Positions 17,261-26,832 of a stretch of 64,000 bases of DNA are shown piece by piece. Source of the DNA: JAGQVA01 sp041391725 (GTDB lineage Bacteria > Bacteroidota > Bacteroidia > J057); contig JAWKNL010000001.1 of the NCBI GenBank assembly GCA_041391725.1, positions 496,001 to 560,000 of the forward strand, given 5' to 3'. A program made the position numbers and the translations under genes. Each line of letters begins with the position of its first letter. Position 1 is the first letter of the stretch. The notes under the pieces were generated by a model. The model did no database searches. It was not told the DNA's origin and worked only from the letters and a program-made list of their open reading frames with translations.

Positions 17261-18925
17261 ATGAGCAAGCCCCAGAATAATAAAGGCTATACATATGATA
17301 TATTTCTTTCCCATGCGGTAGCTGATAAAGATCAGTTCACAAAGACATTTTTTGAAGCATTAATCCAGGCCGGCCTGAAAGTCTGGTATTCGGGGGATGC
17401 ATTTGTTCCCGGTTCCAAAATTTATGACAGCATCAATCAGGCAATCTCGCAATCGGCATACTTTGTACCTGTGGTCAGCCCTGTATTTCTTCAAAACAAA
17501 TGGACAGGTGATGAATTGGCCGCTTTTTATAGCCATGAGCTACAAGGTGAATCCAGAATCATTCCGGTCTGGCATATGGTAAGCGAAGAGGATGTGAAGT
17601 TGAAGTACCCAATGCTGGCGGACCGGTTTGCCCTATACGCGGATCAACCATTAAATGAAATTGTTGAAAAAGTTGTTGCTCGTATAAGGAATAATCCAGT
17701 ATCCCGAAAGCAGGATAGTATTCAGTCCCGGCTAAAACGCTATGTCTCTACTCACAAAAGGCAGAGCTGGATCGGACTGGTTATAGGATTAGTTGTCGGT
17801 GGGATTTCTTTTGTTCAAAATCAATACAATGCAGAAGGAGATATTGTGATCAATCCAAGCCCGGATCAAAATTTTCAAGGGGCATGGATATCCATTCACG
17901 AAGAAATAAAGACCCTGTTTCGCAACTACATTGCCCTGATTTCTGTGTTGGAGAAAGACATTCCGGAGCCATTCTGGGACAAACGAAAAGTCAATGAAAC
18001 TGAAGACGCTTATCAGGTGCGCGCCCTCAATCATTTTCGCCAGTACAATGAAAATATCGACAGCTACCGGAGAAAACTCCCTGTCAACCGAAGGCAGTAT
18101 GAAATTCTGAGCAAAGACCTTGTGATTCAGCCAAAAGTAAAAGGGGCTACAGACCAAATCTACCGATTTTTTGAAGAAATCGATCAGCAAATCACTGAAT
18201 ATCAGGATGAGTTACTGAACCTTCAGCGACAAGACTACCTCAGCGATACAGAAAGAGCTGCAAGCGCTAAATATTTGCACGATATGAAAATATTGGAAGG
18301 AAAACGTGCACTGGTAGAAGTTGCACTGAAATACGACGGTTTGCCTGCAAGCGATCAGGGTTTCCCTGAAGATCAGTTTCGAAGCCTTTCATTCAATCTG
18401 CCGCTTCCTGAAGGCAAACTCACTATTAAAGCGTGGAATGAGACTCTTGCAGCCCTATACCAGCAGAAAAAAGAATTGCTACGCAAGGAAGCCGGAATAA
18501 TGGAAGATGCCCGAAAACGCGAAATCAAACGACAGGTCACTGATCCGTATCTGCTTTATCTGCGCAGGCTTGCCGGACTGCCTGACAGCCTTACGGAGGG
18601 AGAGTATGAAAACCTGAAAAAACAGGCTTTAGACAACAGCATTACTGATCCGGCGGAGTTGTTTGAGAGAGCGGCCTTTTCGTTTATCGAATGTGATGGA
18701 CAGGCATCGGCTTATTATTTTCGACAGGCGTTGAAAAACACAGAATTGAGCCCGCTTCAGCAGTTATATGCTCGCGTCTCCATCGACAGGATTGAAAACC
18801 CTGCAACCTATCAGGGAAGTCTGGGGATTATGGTATTGGGTACAGACGAAGGTGGAAACCTTGAAAAATCAGGCATAAAAGTCGGGGATGTCATCGTTGC
18901 TCTGGATGGCACTAGGGGTAAATGA
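17261..18925 (+). CDS. TIR-domain membrane protein with C-terminal PDZ domain (frameshifted)
   Basis: The N-terminal TIR domain spans residues 11-142: YDIFLSHAVADKD is box 1, and LKVWYSGDAFVPGSK matches the BB-loop region. WTGDELAAF contains Glu85, at the position of the NADase glutamate of catalytic TIR domains. A membrane segment follows at about 170-187 (WIGLVIGLVVGGISF). A long alpha-helical/coiled-coil region then runs to about residue 510, and a PDZ domain begins at about 515 (GIMVLGTDEGGNLEKSGIKVGDVIVALDG). The frame ends early at 18925. Removing one G from GGGG at 18915-18918 joins LDGTR to VNEPSEISSILG and extends the protein to 19085, completing the PDZ. TIR enzymes cleave NAD or make cyclic ADP-ribose signals; that activity here is inferred. 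The gene stands alone, without an obvious effector partner. Confidence 0.8.
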   Translation: MSKPQNNKGYTYDIFLSHAVADKDQFTKTFFEALIQAGLKVWYSGDAFVPGSKIYDSINQAISQSAYFVPVVSPVFLQNKWTGDELAAFYSHELQGESRIIPVWHMVSEEDVKLKYPMLADRFALYADQPLNEIVEKVVARIRNNPVSRKQDSIQSRLKRYVSTHKRQSWIGLVIGLVVGGISFVQNQYNAEGDIVINPSPDQNFQGAWISIHEEIKTLFRNYIALISVLEKDIPEPFWDKRKVNETEDAYQVRALNHFRQYNENIDSYRRKLPVNRRQYEILSKDLVIQPKVKGATDQIYRFFEEIDQQITEYQDELLNLQRQDYLSDTERAASAKYLHDMKILEGKRALVEVALKYDGLPASDQGFPEDQFRSLSFNLPLPEGKLTIKAWNETLAALYQQKKELLRKEAGIMEDARKREIKRQVTDPYLLYLRRLAGLPDSLTEGEYENLKKQALDNSITDPAELFERAAFSFIECDGQASAYYFRQALKNTELSPLQQLYARVSIDRIENPATYQGSLGIMVLGTDEGGNLEKSGIKVGDVIVALDGTRGK

Positions 18926-19085
18926 GCCTTCCGAAATTTCATCTATCCTTGGCAAATCAGACAAGGCCCAGGTTGTACTGGACGTTATCAGGGAAGGAAA
19001 ATCCATGCGATTTCCCATATCGGGCAGGCAATCAGCGGGAGGAGCTGCTGACGAGCTGGTGGTTTGGAATGCGGTGAGGGGTTAA
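18888..19085 (+). CDS. C-terminal half of the PDZ domain of the TIR protein (frameshift fragment)
   Basis: From about 18919 this frame reads VNEPSEISSILGKSDKAQVV and then LDVIREGKSMRFPISG, the second half of a PDZ fold (helix plus last strands). It lies directly behind the first half encoded in the neighbouring frame. The apparent ATG start at 18888 or 18903 is inside the upstream PDZ coding sequence, so this is not an independent gene. It ends at 19085 with the tail VVWNAVRG. Confidence 0.7.
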   Translation: MSSLLWMALGVNEPSEISSILGKSDKAQVVLDVIREGKSMRFPISGRQSAGGAADELVVWNAVRG

Positions 19086-19206
19086 CCAGACTTTACTTTT
19101 TCGACTCCCCTTTCGTGGTTAAAAAAACTCAGTTAGTATAACTCGCAGGTTTTTATGCATGAATCCCATCTGGTTCTCTACTTAATTTGGTTTTAATGGT
19201 GATTGT

Positions 19207-21199
19207 TTACTGCTTAATCACGCGTAAGGCATGTGCGCCTGCTTCAGTTATAATGCGAATAACATACACCCCATTTTCCTCCTTACGTAAGTCCACCTCA
19301 ATATGAGGCACAGATACCTGATCTCGGATAACCACCCTGCCAAGCATATCGGTCAACTCTATGGTGATGCCTCCTGGGAGAGGCGTGTTGCCAAGGTCAA
19401 TGGTTAGTATGCCTGAGGTTGGATTCGGATAAACTGAGGCAAAAGCAGTATTTCCATTTTCGACAATGCCCGTGATTACTACTGAGTAACAAGCCGAAGT
19501 ATCTGTACAATTATTGGCTGTTACCGCCACAGCGTAATTCCCATCAGCCGTAGCGAGGAAGGATTGGTTAGTTTCTCCTGCAATAGCAGCATAGCCGTTG
19601 TCGCAATCCAGCCACTGATAAGTAGCTCCCAAAGCATTGGCTGTCAGAGTAGGGCTGCTGTCGGTTACATTTACATCTATTGTGTTTATTGTCAAATCTA
19701 ATGTTACCAGACTGTCGCATCCTGCGGCATTGATTAATGTATGTGTAGCTGTGTTATTGGATGCCGTATAGGTATTACCATCAATCCAGGTGTAGCTGTC
19801 GCAAGCAGTTTGGAGGTCTGTTCCGGCAGTATTGGTACAGGACTTCCCCAAAAATAAGCCGAACCGGAATTGGATAAGGAATTCCCGCCCGAGGCGTCTT
19901 CATCTTCCCGATGAGCTCCACCAAGGCATAGTCCCCGGAGATAGCTACTGAGATGCCGAACCGATCCTCAGTGTTCAGGTCGGAGGCATTAATCTTTTGC
20001 ACCTGGGTCCAGGTCCCGATCTGGTTGTGAAAGATGTAGGCTGATCCAGCACTGGGGAGAGAATTCCCGCCCGAGGTGTATTCATATTTCCGGGGAGCCC
20101 CTACCAGGGCATAGTCTCCGGAGATGGCTACCGAGGATCCGAAAGAATCAAAAGCATCCCGATCGGCGGCGACAATCTTTTGCACCTGGGTCCAGGTTCC
20201 GGCCTGGTTGTGAAAGAGGTAGGCCGAACCGGCACCGTCAAGGGTGTTCCCGCCCAAGGCATCTTGATCTTCGTTATAAGCCCCTACCAAGACATAGTCC
20301 CCGGAGATGGCTACCGAGGATCCGAAAAATCTGTAGTTTCCCGATCGGAGGCGACAATCTTTTGCACCTGGGTCCAGGTCCCGGCCTGGTTGTAAAAGAG
20401 GTATGCCGAACCGGCACGGTCAAGGGTATTCCCGCCAGAAGCATCTTCATCTTCGCTTTCAGCCCCTACCACGACATAGTCCCCGGAGATGGCTACCGAG
20501 TAGCCGAAGAAATCTGAAGGTGCCCGATCGGATGCGACAATTTTTTGCACCTGGGTCCAGGTTCCGGCCTGGTTATAGAAGATGTAGGCCGAACCGGAAC
20601 TGAGTATAGCACTACCACTCAAGATGTCATCACCTTCTCTTTGAGCCCCCACCACGGCATAGTCCCCCGAGATGGCTACCGAGTAGCCGAACCAATCAAA
20701 AGCCTTTCGGTCGGGGGCGACAATCTTTTGCATCTGGGTCCAGGTACCCGGCCTGGTTGTGAAAGATATAGGCCGAACCGGCATTGGTTTGGGAATTCCC
20801 GCCCAAGGCGTCTTCATCTTCATTATAAGCCCCTACCACGGCATAGTCCCCGGAGATAGCTACCGAGTAGCCGAACCGATCCCCAGCTTCCCGATCGGAT
20901 GCGACAATCTTTTGCACCTGGGTCCAGGTCCCGGCCTGGTTGAGAAAGATATAGGCCGAACCGGCAACGTCAAGGGTATTCCCGCCCGAGGCGTCTTCAT
21001 CTTCTTCATAAGCCCCTACTATGGCGTAGTCCCCGGAGATGGCTACCGAGTAGCCGAACCGATCCTCACTTTCCCGGTCTGAAGCGGTGACTTTGATGAT
21101 TTCGCTCCAGTTTTGTGCCTGAGCAGAGTGTCGGCATAGCAGGGCAGTTAGCGTTAATAGTAAGAGTGCTCGCATGAAGCTTGGTGTAAACTGTTTCAT
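19207..21199 (-). pseudogene. FG-GAP repeat surface protein with T9SS sorting domain, broken by four frameshifts
   Basis: The ATG at 21197-21199 begins a signal peptide (MKQFTPSFMRALLLLTLTAL, cleavage after HSAQAQ). Six or so repeats of about 61 residues follow, each with DRFGYSVAISGDYAVVGA, a short acidic DEDASGGN loop, GSAYIF and NQAGTWTQVQKI. These are FG-GAP-type beta-propeller blades. The 3' part has a TACDSYTWIDGNTYTASN motif, a PKD/Ig-like domain and a T9SS sorting domain (VYPNPTSGILTIDLG, ending ALRVIKQ). The reading frame changes at about 20741-20750 (one extra base), A5 20325-20329 (one base missing), about 19916-19921 (missing) and A5 19850-19854 (missing). The observed open pieces are 20696-21199, 20311-20823, 19781-20290 and 19207-19851. 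The repeats remain well conserved, so sequence error is as likely as recent inactivation. Confidence 0.75.
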
Positions 21200-21553
21200 T
21201 AGGTTAAATTTGATTTCATTTATACTCTCCTCAACAAGAGGCATGGTTTTATTTGTTGCTTATAACGGTTACAGGTATGAGTAGTAGCTGATTGCGGGGC
21301 AGTTATACTTGCTGGAAAGAGGAATGCGGAAAAAATCCAGCACTGTCTGTCGGAATTCCACATAGTGCTTGTAATAGAAATAGGAGATTACCTTTTTCGC
21401 TTTTCCGCAAACCACTTCCCGCTCAGTATAAAAGTGGAAGAAAGGATCAGATGGAATTTTTTACATGAAAGGCATTTTCCTGTTCTCCGAAATGACCTGA
21501 ACTCCTGCGAGAATTTCATGTTAAGGTATAATTTCAAATGTTGGATTTGGAAT
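21200..21553. other. 354-bp intergenic region
   Basis: No convincing gene, hairpin terminator or promoter was recognised here. It must contain the promoter of the FG-GAP gene (transcribed leftwards). Confidence 0.4.
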
Positions 21554-22171
21554 TTATAGCAGAAAACTTACACCAAGTTGAACTATTACAATGAAAATCA
21601 GGCTACCTATAACAGTTTTCCGGATAAAAGATATTATCTCCGCCCTGTGTTTATTGAGTGCTTTCTCACAGTTTTCTGAGGCAATACGAAGGATTTCTTC
21701 ACGTTGGGTTGTCATTTGCCTCTCAACTGCAGAATGAACTTTATCGTTCATATTTCTTTCTAATTCTTTAGTAAAACGCTCAATTTCACGTGTGCTTTTT
21801 TTGCGAAATTCCTCAATCTCGTCATCAAGGGTAAGTGCAATCTCTTTAATTGCAATTCCTAAAGCTGCAATCTGTGCTTTATTGGCATATTGTTTTTCTA
21901 ATTCTGACGCTGCCATTTCAAATTCTTTTATTAGTTCCTGAATGTATCGTTCTACAAAAACTCTATATCTATCCTTATCCGGATTCGTCTCCAAAAAATC
22001 ACTTATTTTTGCATCCTGAATCAGATTAGCTGCTTCAAATCTTGCTACACCTGAATATGCATCTAAGATCGGGGTTTCGATCAAAACTTCTATTTCATCA
22101 ATTAATTGGCGAAGTTCTATCCCCCTGTTAACTCCTTTTCCTGCCCGAATAAGAAAACCTAATGGTAACAT
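21554..22171 (-). CDS. tail-anchored coiled-coil protein, unknown function
   Basis: This 205-residue protein is mostly charged helix. It has a long heptad-like segment from about residue 90 to 170 (ELEKQYANKAQIAALG, EIEEFRKKSTREIERFTKEL) and one membrane helix at the very C-terminus (VIGSLIFIVIVQLGVSFLL). This gives a cytoplasmic coiled coil anchored in the membrane by its tail. The N-terminal part (GIELRQLIDEIEVLIETPIL) is also helical. It lies 12 nt downstream of another orphan gene in the same direction, so the pair is probably co-expressed. I do not recognise a family. Confidence 0.6.
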   Translation of the reverse strand: MLPLGFLIRAGKGVNRGIELRQLIDEIEVLIETPILDAYSGVARFEAANLIQDAKISDFLETNPDKDRYRVFVERYIQELIKEFEMAASELEKQYANKAQIAALGIAIKEIALTLDDEIEEFRKKSTREIERFTKELERNMNDKVHSAVERQMTTQREEILRIASENCEKALNKHRAEIISFIRKTVIGSLIFIVIVQLGVSFLL

Positions 22172-22183
22172 ATCAATTCAGAA

Positions 22184-22831
22184 TCAAATTAATTTAGACG
22201 GTACAAATTTCAATTGCTTCTTTATATCCTGAGGTGTCGAACCCTTTTCAAGCATATTTCTGAGCTTGAGAATAGGATCGGCTTTTTCCTGTAGTTCTTT
22301 TAAACGATTTTCCTTTTGGTTGTTTATGATTTTAAATAGTCCCCAGGTAGAGGCAGAGAGTACTGGGCCAATCATAAGAGTATATCCTGCCTCAACAACG
22401 TCAAAACCAGAGGCAGCCAAATCACCTAATATATCTTGTACCTCTGCTATGTTTGAAATAGTATTCCAATTATCAGCCAGCACAACCGCAATATGTGCAG
22501 TATTAGAAAGGCCAATTCCATTGATAATTGAAAAAGCCGCTTGCACCTCCTCCCAATTATTAACGATCCATTCTATGTTTTGTACATCCTTATGGTATTT
22601 ATAAATCTGTAATCCAAGAGTTACTGTTCCAACTACGGCAAGCTTGGGATTGGTAACTTTTAGTGTCCCGATCAGTTTCTTTCTTTTTAACTCCAAAACT
22701 CTTAGCTGATCTTCTGAAATTCCACATGCATGAATAGATTCCGAAAAACGTGATGATGAGGTATCTCTGTTGAAGTTTATCCGCTCACATCCCGCTTTCT
22801 GGAGTAGATTATTTATTCTATCTCGGTTCAT
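22184..22831 (-). CDS. hypothetical protein paired with the tail-anchored coiled-coil protein
   Basis: This 215-residue protein lacks a signal peptide. The first 60 residues are polar. A hydrophobic, glycine-containing centre follows (LAVVGTVTLGLQIY, then GFDVVEAGYTLMIGPVLSASTWGLFKI near 140-165), able to form one or two membrane or membrane-associated helices, and a basic, helical tail (LKELQEKADPILKLRNMLEKG). It is the upstream member of a two-gene unit with the gene at 21554. Function unknown. The combination of an amphipathic pore-like protein and a membrane-anchored coiled coil is noted but not proof of any role. Confidence 0.55.
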   Translation of the reverse strand: MNRDRINNLLQKAGCERINFNRDTSSSRFSESIHACGISEDQLRVLELKRKKLIGTLKVTNPKLAVVGTVTLGLQIYKYHKDVQNIEWIVNNWEEVQAAFSIINGIGLSNTAHIAVVLADNWNTISNIAEVQDILGDLAASGFDVVEAGYTLMIGPVLSASTWGLFKIINNQKENRLKELQEKADPILKLRNMLEKGSTPQDIKKQLKFVPSKLI

Positions 22832-22979
22832 AAATTCTTTCCATTTTCAAATTCCGCAATTTCTTTGCTAAAAATCCTAAAAATAATCTCCCTTAAACCC
22901 TACAGGATTTTACACTAAATGGACCGTATTCCGGTAAGGGAAAAAATAAAGGTCCTCTTTGTTTCAGAGCATTTCAGAT

Positions 22980-23525
22980 TCAATATACACTAAGTGCTGT
23001 CAGAGCATATATTAACCAGGCAGTCCAACCTAGTGCTGCATTTGTCACATTTTTGCCTCTCGCTTTTCTTGCATAACAAATCAGGTACATTGGATCCTGA
23101 AACAATTCCAGATTCTGAGATAAAATTACTCTGCTTCCCCTTTGAGGAATCGGATTGGCTACCGCTGCGCCAATAATGGCAAAGGGGCCAAACAAAACAC
23201 CTAGTGCTATATGTTTTCCGGCCTGACCATGTAACATTTGTGCATCCAAACGGCCCTTCATACACTTCTCCGGGTCATCGTCTGCCAATGCCATATATGC
23301 AGTATATACCTTGCTGCTAGTATCTCCAAATGTTACGGAATACACATCCTCTGGCGGGATAATGTATTTTTCCTTCCCCACTTTAAACGAAATGGAACAG
23401 CTTTTAATTGACATTACGGTTCCCTTAAATCTCATTTGATTGTTTAAAGTCAGAATATCTTCCGCAGAAACAAATACAAAGGAAAAACCAAATGTTACTA
23501 TGGCGACAAAACTTTTAATATTCAT
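22980..23525 (-). CDS. exported or membrane hypothetical protein
   Basis: This 181-residue protein begins with a likely signal peptide (MNIKSFVAIVTFGFSFVFVSA). A small beta-rich domain (DILTLNNQMRFKGTVMSIKS ... KYIIPPEDVYSVTFGD) resembles secreted proteins that begin 'dvI.LkdG..i.gkV..i...I.yk'. Two hydrophobic segments follow: HIALGVLFGPFAIIGAAVANP at about residues 105-125 and LGWTAWLIYALTALSVY at the C-terminus. The beta domain plus two membrane helices suggests an envelope protein. Neighbours are unrelated orphans; no operon partner is evident. Confidence 0.55.
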   Translation of the reverse strand: MNIKSFVAIVTFGFSFVFVSAEDILTLNNQMRFKGTVMSIKSCSISFKVGKEKYIIPPEDVYSVTFGDTSSKVYTAYMALADDDPEKCMKGRLDAQMLHGQAGKHIALGVLFGPFAIIGAAVANPIPQRGSRVILSQNLELFQDPMYLICYARKARGKNVTNAALGWTAWLIYALTALSVY

Positions 23526-23867
23526 AGGTGTTTAATTTTGGCATTTTGTCTTATTGATGATTTTGTGGCATTAATTCGGGTGCGCCACTCACCACACCGG
23601 GCCGGTCCACTTCCATCCCTGTCCGAGAACCGGCCACAGCATGGTATATGATCACTCTCTATCTTCTTTTTTCTCACAAGACAAAATCGCAATAAATCAA
23701 CATGCATTTAGCACCACATTTTTGTAATTGTTGGAAAAATTTCTCCCCCGAAAATCCCCATTATCTTGGAAATTGAGGCCTAAAGCGCTATTTTGAGTGC
23801 ATAAAACATTTGAATTGTTGATCTGCCTGCAAAATTGTCTGCTGATAAAAATTAAAGCACAATTGTT
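23526..23867. other. 342-bp intergenic region with a GC-rich inverted repeat
   Basis: No gene is supported here. A GC-rich stretch at about 23600-23637 carries the inverted arms GGCCGGT and ACCGGCC (7 bp, loop of about 20 nt) without a following T run. The rest is AT-rich. Confidence 0.35.
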
Positions 23868-25295
23868 TTGAAGGTTCTTACATTGTACCATTCGCTTTCG
23901 GACTCAGAGAGGGAAGATTTCCGCCTCTGGCTTTTTTATGAGCTTAGGAAAATTCCTCCGAAACCCTGGCCCAAAAACAAAATCCCCATAAACTCATTGT
24001 TTACCTGGAGCTGATTCTGGAAAAAGGAGGTAATGTCCGTGAACACTTCCACTATCTTTTCCCCAACCAGCCCTACAACGATAATAAAGTGCGGGAAATC
24101 CGCAATCTGATGCTGGAAAAACTCAGCACATTTCTCGCTATTTCCCAACTGAAGCCTGAAAAATATGCTTTATCCGTAGCTTATCTGAAGGCCCTGCTGG
24201 ATCGGAACCTGCACGATCTTTTTTGAAAGAGTTTAAAAAGGTAGAAAAAGCACTGAAGAAGGATGTCGGAACGCATGTTCGCATTCAAGGATACCTCTAT
24301 GAAATCTACCAATTAAAAAAACAATTGCTCGTCAAAAGAGGTGCTATTCCTGATAACCAAAGCGAACAGGATATTATCGACTCCTTTAATCAATGGATAG
24401 CCGAGGAAAAACTTCAGCTTATACTGATGAGAATCAACTATGAACGTGTTTCCGGAGAATTATTAACCGATGATCTGGCAGATACTGTTCTCGGATTTGT
24501 TCTCTCAAAAAAATCATAGCAGCCTGTTATTGAAACTGCTTTACCAGACCTACCTCCTTATCGGGGAAAAACTCAATGACACCGGGCAGCAGGCACTGAT
24601 CTCCTTACTGAAGCAGGGATATAATCATATTCATCATATCCCCATGACCAACCTTTATAATCTGATTACCAATCATTATATCCGCTATCTCAATCAGGAA
24701 GAAAGTCTGGGAAATTGAATATGCTCTACCAACTGTACCTTTGGGGATTAGAAACGAAACTGCTATTTATAGACCAGAAGCTTCCCGCTTCCCATTACAG
24801 AAATTTACAGAAAACCTGTATCATATTGGGGCTTTATGACGAAGCAGAAAAACATATAGAAAACTTTTCGAAGTTTCTCGATCCGGAAAAAGGAGCAACC
24901 GGAAGATGTGATTCACTACAGCCAGGCGGATATCCTTTTAGCCCAGGGAAACGCACTGGAAGCCCAAAAGTTCTTCACAACAAAAAATTTCGTTCCCCCA
25001 ATATAGATGTAGCTGCTAAAGCACTTGAAATAAGAGCGAGATACCTGACTACGGATGTTCATAACTATAAAGAGTTTGAATTTTTCCAAAGCAAGGTTGA
25101 CGCAAATATTCGATCTCTGAAGCGAAAAAAGATATCAGCGAGGGCCGCAGACATGCCTACCAGGTATTTTATAACCTTATCCGAAAACTGGCAGAAGCAG
25201 AGAGCGATGTGAACTTAGGAGCCAGAGTCAAAAAACTTGAAGCGTTGCTGATTAAGGCAAATACGCAGAAACCCTTTACGCCCACTCCTGGCTGA
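23868..25295 (+). pseudogene. large helical-repeat protein, disrupted by about seven frameshifts
   Basis: Pieces in three frames line up as one all-helical protein of about 470 residues. The order is LYHSLSDSEREDFRLWL (from about 23880), then HKLIVYLELILEKGGNVREH (23989 on), and LKEFKKVEKALKKDVGTHV (24223-24519). Next come KLLYQTYLLIGEKLNDTGQQ (24470-24718), LYQLYLWGLETKLLFIDQKL (24715 on), EQPEDVIHYSQADILLAQGN, DVAAKALEIRARYLTTDV (to about 25110) and SEGRRHAYQVFYNLIRKLAE, ending PTPG-stop at 25293-25295. It is consistent with TPR-like helical hairpins. Frame changes are near 23949, 24219, 24507, 24713, 24888, 24987 and 25110, several in A or T runs. I recall related long proteins with a similar opening (SDSERxDF) in Saprospirales, usually of unknown role. 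The high density of shifts favours real decay, though sequencing error is possible. Confidence 0.65.
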
Positions 25296-25372
25296 TTGGT
25301 GAAATACAAAATAAAATAGCCGCCCTGCAACATTCATAGCCGGGCGGCACAAAGTCTTCACTTAAACATACA

Positions 25373-25804
25373 TCAGGCCTGCATTACCCAGAGTCTCGTA
25401 GCACAACCATCTTCCAAAATCACCCGAAAAATATAAGTACCAGGTTCAAGGCTTACAGTAGTAGATGATTGGAAGCTGGTGATCTCATATAATGTCTCTC
25501 CAGACAAATTAAGAATGCTAACCGATACCAGACTATCAACAGAAGGCACTGCCACTCTTACCTGAGTCGTTCCCGGGTTGGGAGAAAGCGAAAAACCCGC
25601 ATCAGGAAACGAACTACCTTCGCAAATTGTCAGTCCGCTACTATTTGCATATCCAATCAAATCTTCAATAATAATGATTACCCCATCCGCCCGGGCCGAA
25701 CCCGGAAATAACATAAGGCATATACATGCACAAATCAGATACCGTCCCAAATTGGGGAAATAATTACCCGACCCTGGCCAGGTAGTGGCAAAGTTGTAAG
25801 TCAT
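25373..25804 (-). CDS. small secreted protein ending in a T9SS-type sorting domain
   Basis: This 143-residue protein has a hydrophobic N-terminal segment (ICACICLMLFPGSARA), after a rather long polar start. A later start cannot be excluded. A short spacer follows, then a domain of the sorting type from about residue 68: FSLSPNPGTTQVRVAVPS, VSVSILNLSGETLYEI, LEPGTYIFRVILEDG, ending LWVMQA. This domain normally occupies the C-terminus of T9SS cargo. Here almost nothing precedes it, so the protein is either a minimal cargo or a remnant of a larger one. The first seven codons may be mis-assigned. Confidence 0.55.
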   Translation of the reverse strand: MTYNFATTWPGSGNYFPNLGRYLICACICLMLFPGSARADGVIIIIEDLIGYANSSGLTICEGSSFPDAGFSLSPNPGTTQVRVAVPSVDSLVSVSILNLSGETLYEITSFQSSTTVSLEPGTYIFRVILEDGCATRLWVMQA

Positions 25805-26000
25805 GATTTAATGATTTAGGGTTATGGGCTACCTGCCCGGGATCGGTAACCACTAATCAAATGTGTATGCGCAACACAAGAACCTTACAAACTTCGCTCA
25901 CAAAGGGGGCCGTTCATACTTAGATATTCATTACTTTGACACAGTTTTGCGTTATTTTCATTAGAAATAATTTTAAACTTTTACCTAAACTGATCTGACC

Positions 26001-26816
26001 ATGCAATTTCCCCTGAAAGATATCCTGACACTGAGGCAGTCGCTTGCTGATGAGGCAGAGATCAGCCTTCCATTCACTCTTTCCAAATGCAGTATTCTCA
26101 GTCAGGTTATTGAACAGGCCATCCCGGGTCCGCCAGAAATCTCCCAACGATATCTGTATGAATATCTGCATCTTAGAATTAACCGGGCTGAAGACGCGGA
26201 GCAAACCACTTACGGGCTAAACGCAGCATACGTAGAGAAACTGGTGCAGTACGTCGGTTTTCAGGGTATTCAGCACTGGTTGACCGCCCAGGAAGGCCTA
26301 AAAGACAGGTTCTATCGCCAGTTGGAAAGCCTTACAGGAATCTATGATTGTTATGTCAGGTGCAATTCCGGGCAGCCTGATTTGTTGAAATCTCCTGTGA
26401 GAATTTATCACAATGGAAAATATACCGAAATGGAGATGCGCGGAAAAGTGAGAACATTTACAGGAAAGCCTGAAATCGTTCAGGGCTGTATGTTTGCACT
26501 ACTGCGCTCTGACCAGGACAAGCAGTTTCACTGGGTATGCAAGGTAGGCAACAGCCTGTCTCCGGAAGTCATTCAATATATTTTCTCGGGTATTTCATCA
26601 GGTGGAGATCCCATTGGAGGAAAAGGATTACTGATAAAAACAGCACATTCAGATATTCGGAAATGCACCAATGAAAAAATCTCTCTGGAATCACTCTCAT
26701 CCGGCACGAATGAAAGAGACAGGCTCCTCTATGCATATTTTTCAAATACCAACACTACACGACTGAAAATCAGTGGTGTAAGCACTTTTGATTTTCGCGA
26801 CCTCAATGCGCTTTAA
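26001..26816 (+). CDS. hypothetical two-domain protein, unknown function
   Basis: This 271-residue cytoplasmic protein is cysteine-poor. The N-terminal part (about 1-90) is helical and ends in LNAAYVEKLVQYVGFQGIQHWL. That pattern (small helical unit closing with a 'lA.yLGy.s...w' helix) is one I associate with N-terminal adaptor domains of many Bacteroidota effector-type proteins. The C-terminal part (about 110-271) is beta-rich: YDCYVRCNSGQPDLLKSPVR, IYHNGKYTEMEMRGKVRTF, GCMFALLRSDQDKQFHWVC, GGDPIGGKGLLIKT. It fits a small ligand-binding or enzymatic barrel, but I recognise no catalytic motif. It is monocistronic, with an exact 33-bp repeat just downstream. Confidence 0.55.
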   Translation: MQFPLKDILTLRQSLADEAEISLPFTLSKCSILSQVIEQAIPGPPEISQRYLYEYLHLRINRAEDAEQTTYGLNAAYVEKLVQYVGFQGIQHWLTAQEGLKDRFYRQLESLTGIYDCYVRCNSGQPDLLKSPVRIYHNGKYTEMEMRGKVRTFTGKPEIVQGCMFALLRSDQDKQFHWVCKVGNSLSPEVIQYIFSGISSGGDPIGGKGLLIKTAHSDIRKCTNEKISLESLSSGTNERDRLLYAYFSNTNTTRLKISGVSTFDFRDLNAL

Positions 26817-26832
26817 TGAGTTTGCGCCAAAT

